A stretch of DNA of 64,000 nucleotides from Paucibacter sp. B2R-40. GTDB lineage: Bacteria > Pseudomonadota > Gammaproteobacteria > Burkholderiales > Burkholderiaceae_C. This document shows, one piece after another, positions 63,545 to 64,000 of the stretch. Both the position numbers and the translations under genes were made by a program. The notes under the pieces were generated by a model. The model had not been told where the DNA came from and ran no database searches. It saw nothing but the letters and a program-made list of their open reading frames with translations. Positions within the stretch are counted from its first letter, which is position 1. Every line of letters begins with the position of its first letter. The stretch covers positions 62,001 to 126,000 of the forward strand of contig NZ_JAJIRP010000003.1 of assembly GCF_025717555.1 (NCBI RefSeq). The letters run 5' to 3'.

Positions 63545-64000
63545 TTATGCCGTCACTGCGGCAGCAACTTTGCGCACGCGACGCTTGGCCACCACCACAG
63601 CCTTGTCGGCGTCTTGTTTGACCGCCGCGACCTTCTTGGGTGCCGCGGCAACTTGCGCCTCGACCTGGCTGGCCAGGCTGCGCTTGACGCGGACTGCCGT
63701 TTTGCGAACACTCTTCTTGACCGTCACCGAGCCGCCGGCCAAGCGCGACAAGCGACCAGCACCTTCGACCAGACCGGCCGAAACCGCCAGCGCAGCGCGG
63801 GCACCCGGCATGCTCAAGCGAGCCGCCGTGTTGAGGCTGCGCGCCAGCAGTGGGTTCTTGACCTTGGCGCTGAAGCCTGCCACGCGGGAAACACCGACGC
63901 GGGCCTTGGCAGTGCCGGCCTTGATAGCGCGCTCGCTGCCGCTGCTCAGCTTGCCGACGCCGCCGTCGATGATCTCGCTCAGGCTGTCACGCAGCTGAGT
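63545..64000 (-). CDS. phasin-like protein, partial (runs off window)
   Basis: The reading frame is open from the right edge of the window to a stop at 63545, giving at least 151 residues; the start codon lies outside. The visible part is helical and Ala-rich, with SLSEIIDGGVGKLSSGSERA and PLLARSLNTAARLSMPG, and ends in a Lys/Ala/Val-rich histone-H1-like tail (PKKVAAVKQDADKAVVVAKR). The combination resembles betaproteobacterial phasin-type granule proteins whose basic tails can touch DNA. An internal GTG at 63883 is not the start. Confidence 0.6.
   Translation of the reverse strand, partial: TQLRDSLSEIIDGGVGKLSSGSERAIKAGTAKARVGVSRVAGFSAKVKNPLLARSLNTAARLSMPGARAALAVSAGLVEGAGRLSRLAGGSVTVKKSVRKTAVRVKRSLASQVEAQVAAAPKKVAAVKQDADKAVVVAKRRVRKVAAAVTA

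Overview
The window reads as a chromosomal segment of a high-GC betaproteobacterium, most likely of the order Burkholderiales (Rubrivivax/Leptothrix/Roseateles side). The reasons are conserved housekeeping blocks in the order usual for that group: rpsP-rimM-trmD-rplS, hda-HAD-pcnB-folK, divergent murJ/rpsT, and a DUF3579 gene beside argD-argF. Genes are densely packed, many overlap by ATGA or TGATG, and no insertion sequence, phage gene, CRISPR array, tRNA or rRNA was seen. The taxonomic call rests on protein style and synteny, not on a database search.

Layout. 1-5.9 kb (+): an orphan family-5 solute-binding protein, a large TonB-dependent receptor and an orphan sulfate-binding protein. 6.0-16.6 kb (-): a continuous eleven-gene run: a BMP-type nucleoside ABC importer (binding protein, ATPase, two permeases), then cdd, purine nucleoside phosphorylase, deoC, deoA, trmB, coaBC and dut. 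Import and breakdown of nucleosides are thus linked to dUTP clean-up. 17.0-21.9 kb (+): a TonB receptor, a YfiR-family periplasmic protein and a hybrid histidine kinase, which looks like a surface-signalling module. 22.0-24.1 kb: feoA-feoB behind a good Fur box, followed by two small unknown genes.

25.4-34.4 kb (+): a tightly spaced run that opens with a cyclic-nucleotide-domain patatin phospholipase, a single-module NRPS (C-A-T-TE) and a VTT/DedA-like membrane protein. A dual-specificity-type phosphatase, an RluA-type pseudouridine synthase, a DUF938 methyltransferase and a short-chain dehydrogenase follow. The first three genes are the best candidate here for an uncharacterised lipid or lipo-amino-acid system. 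34.5-43.4 kb: a Tim44-like protein, an EF-hand protein, a CobD/AmpE-like protein, a Nudix CoA hydrolase, the S16 operon, a GNAT/TM2 gene pair and a PiT phosphate transporter with its DUF47 partner.

43.5-55.2 kb: folate (folK), RNA polyadenylation (pcnB), replication control (hda), cell wall (murJ) and ribosome (rpsT) genes, an alpha/beta hydrolase overlapping an M14-type peptidase gene, and arginine biosynthesis (argD, argF). 55.3-62.9 kb: a RutR-like TetR regulator divergent from preT-preA-NCS1 permease-dihydropyrimidinase-beta-ureidopropionase, a complete reductive uracil/thymine catabolic route. Tandem RutR-like operators lie in the divergent promoter. The end holds a small secreted Arg/His-rich protein and a partial phasin-like gene that runs off the right edge.

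Themes: pyrimidine and nucleoside metabolism appears twice (salvage at 6-16.6 kb, ring degradation at 55-63 kb), with different regulatory signals.
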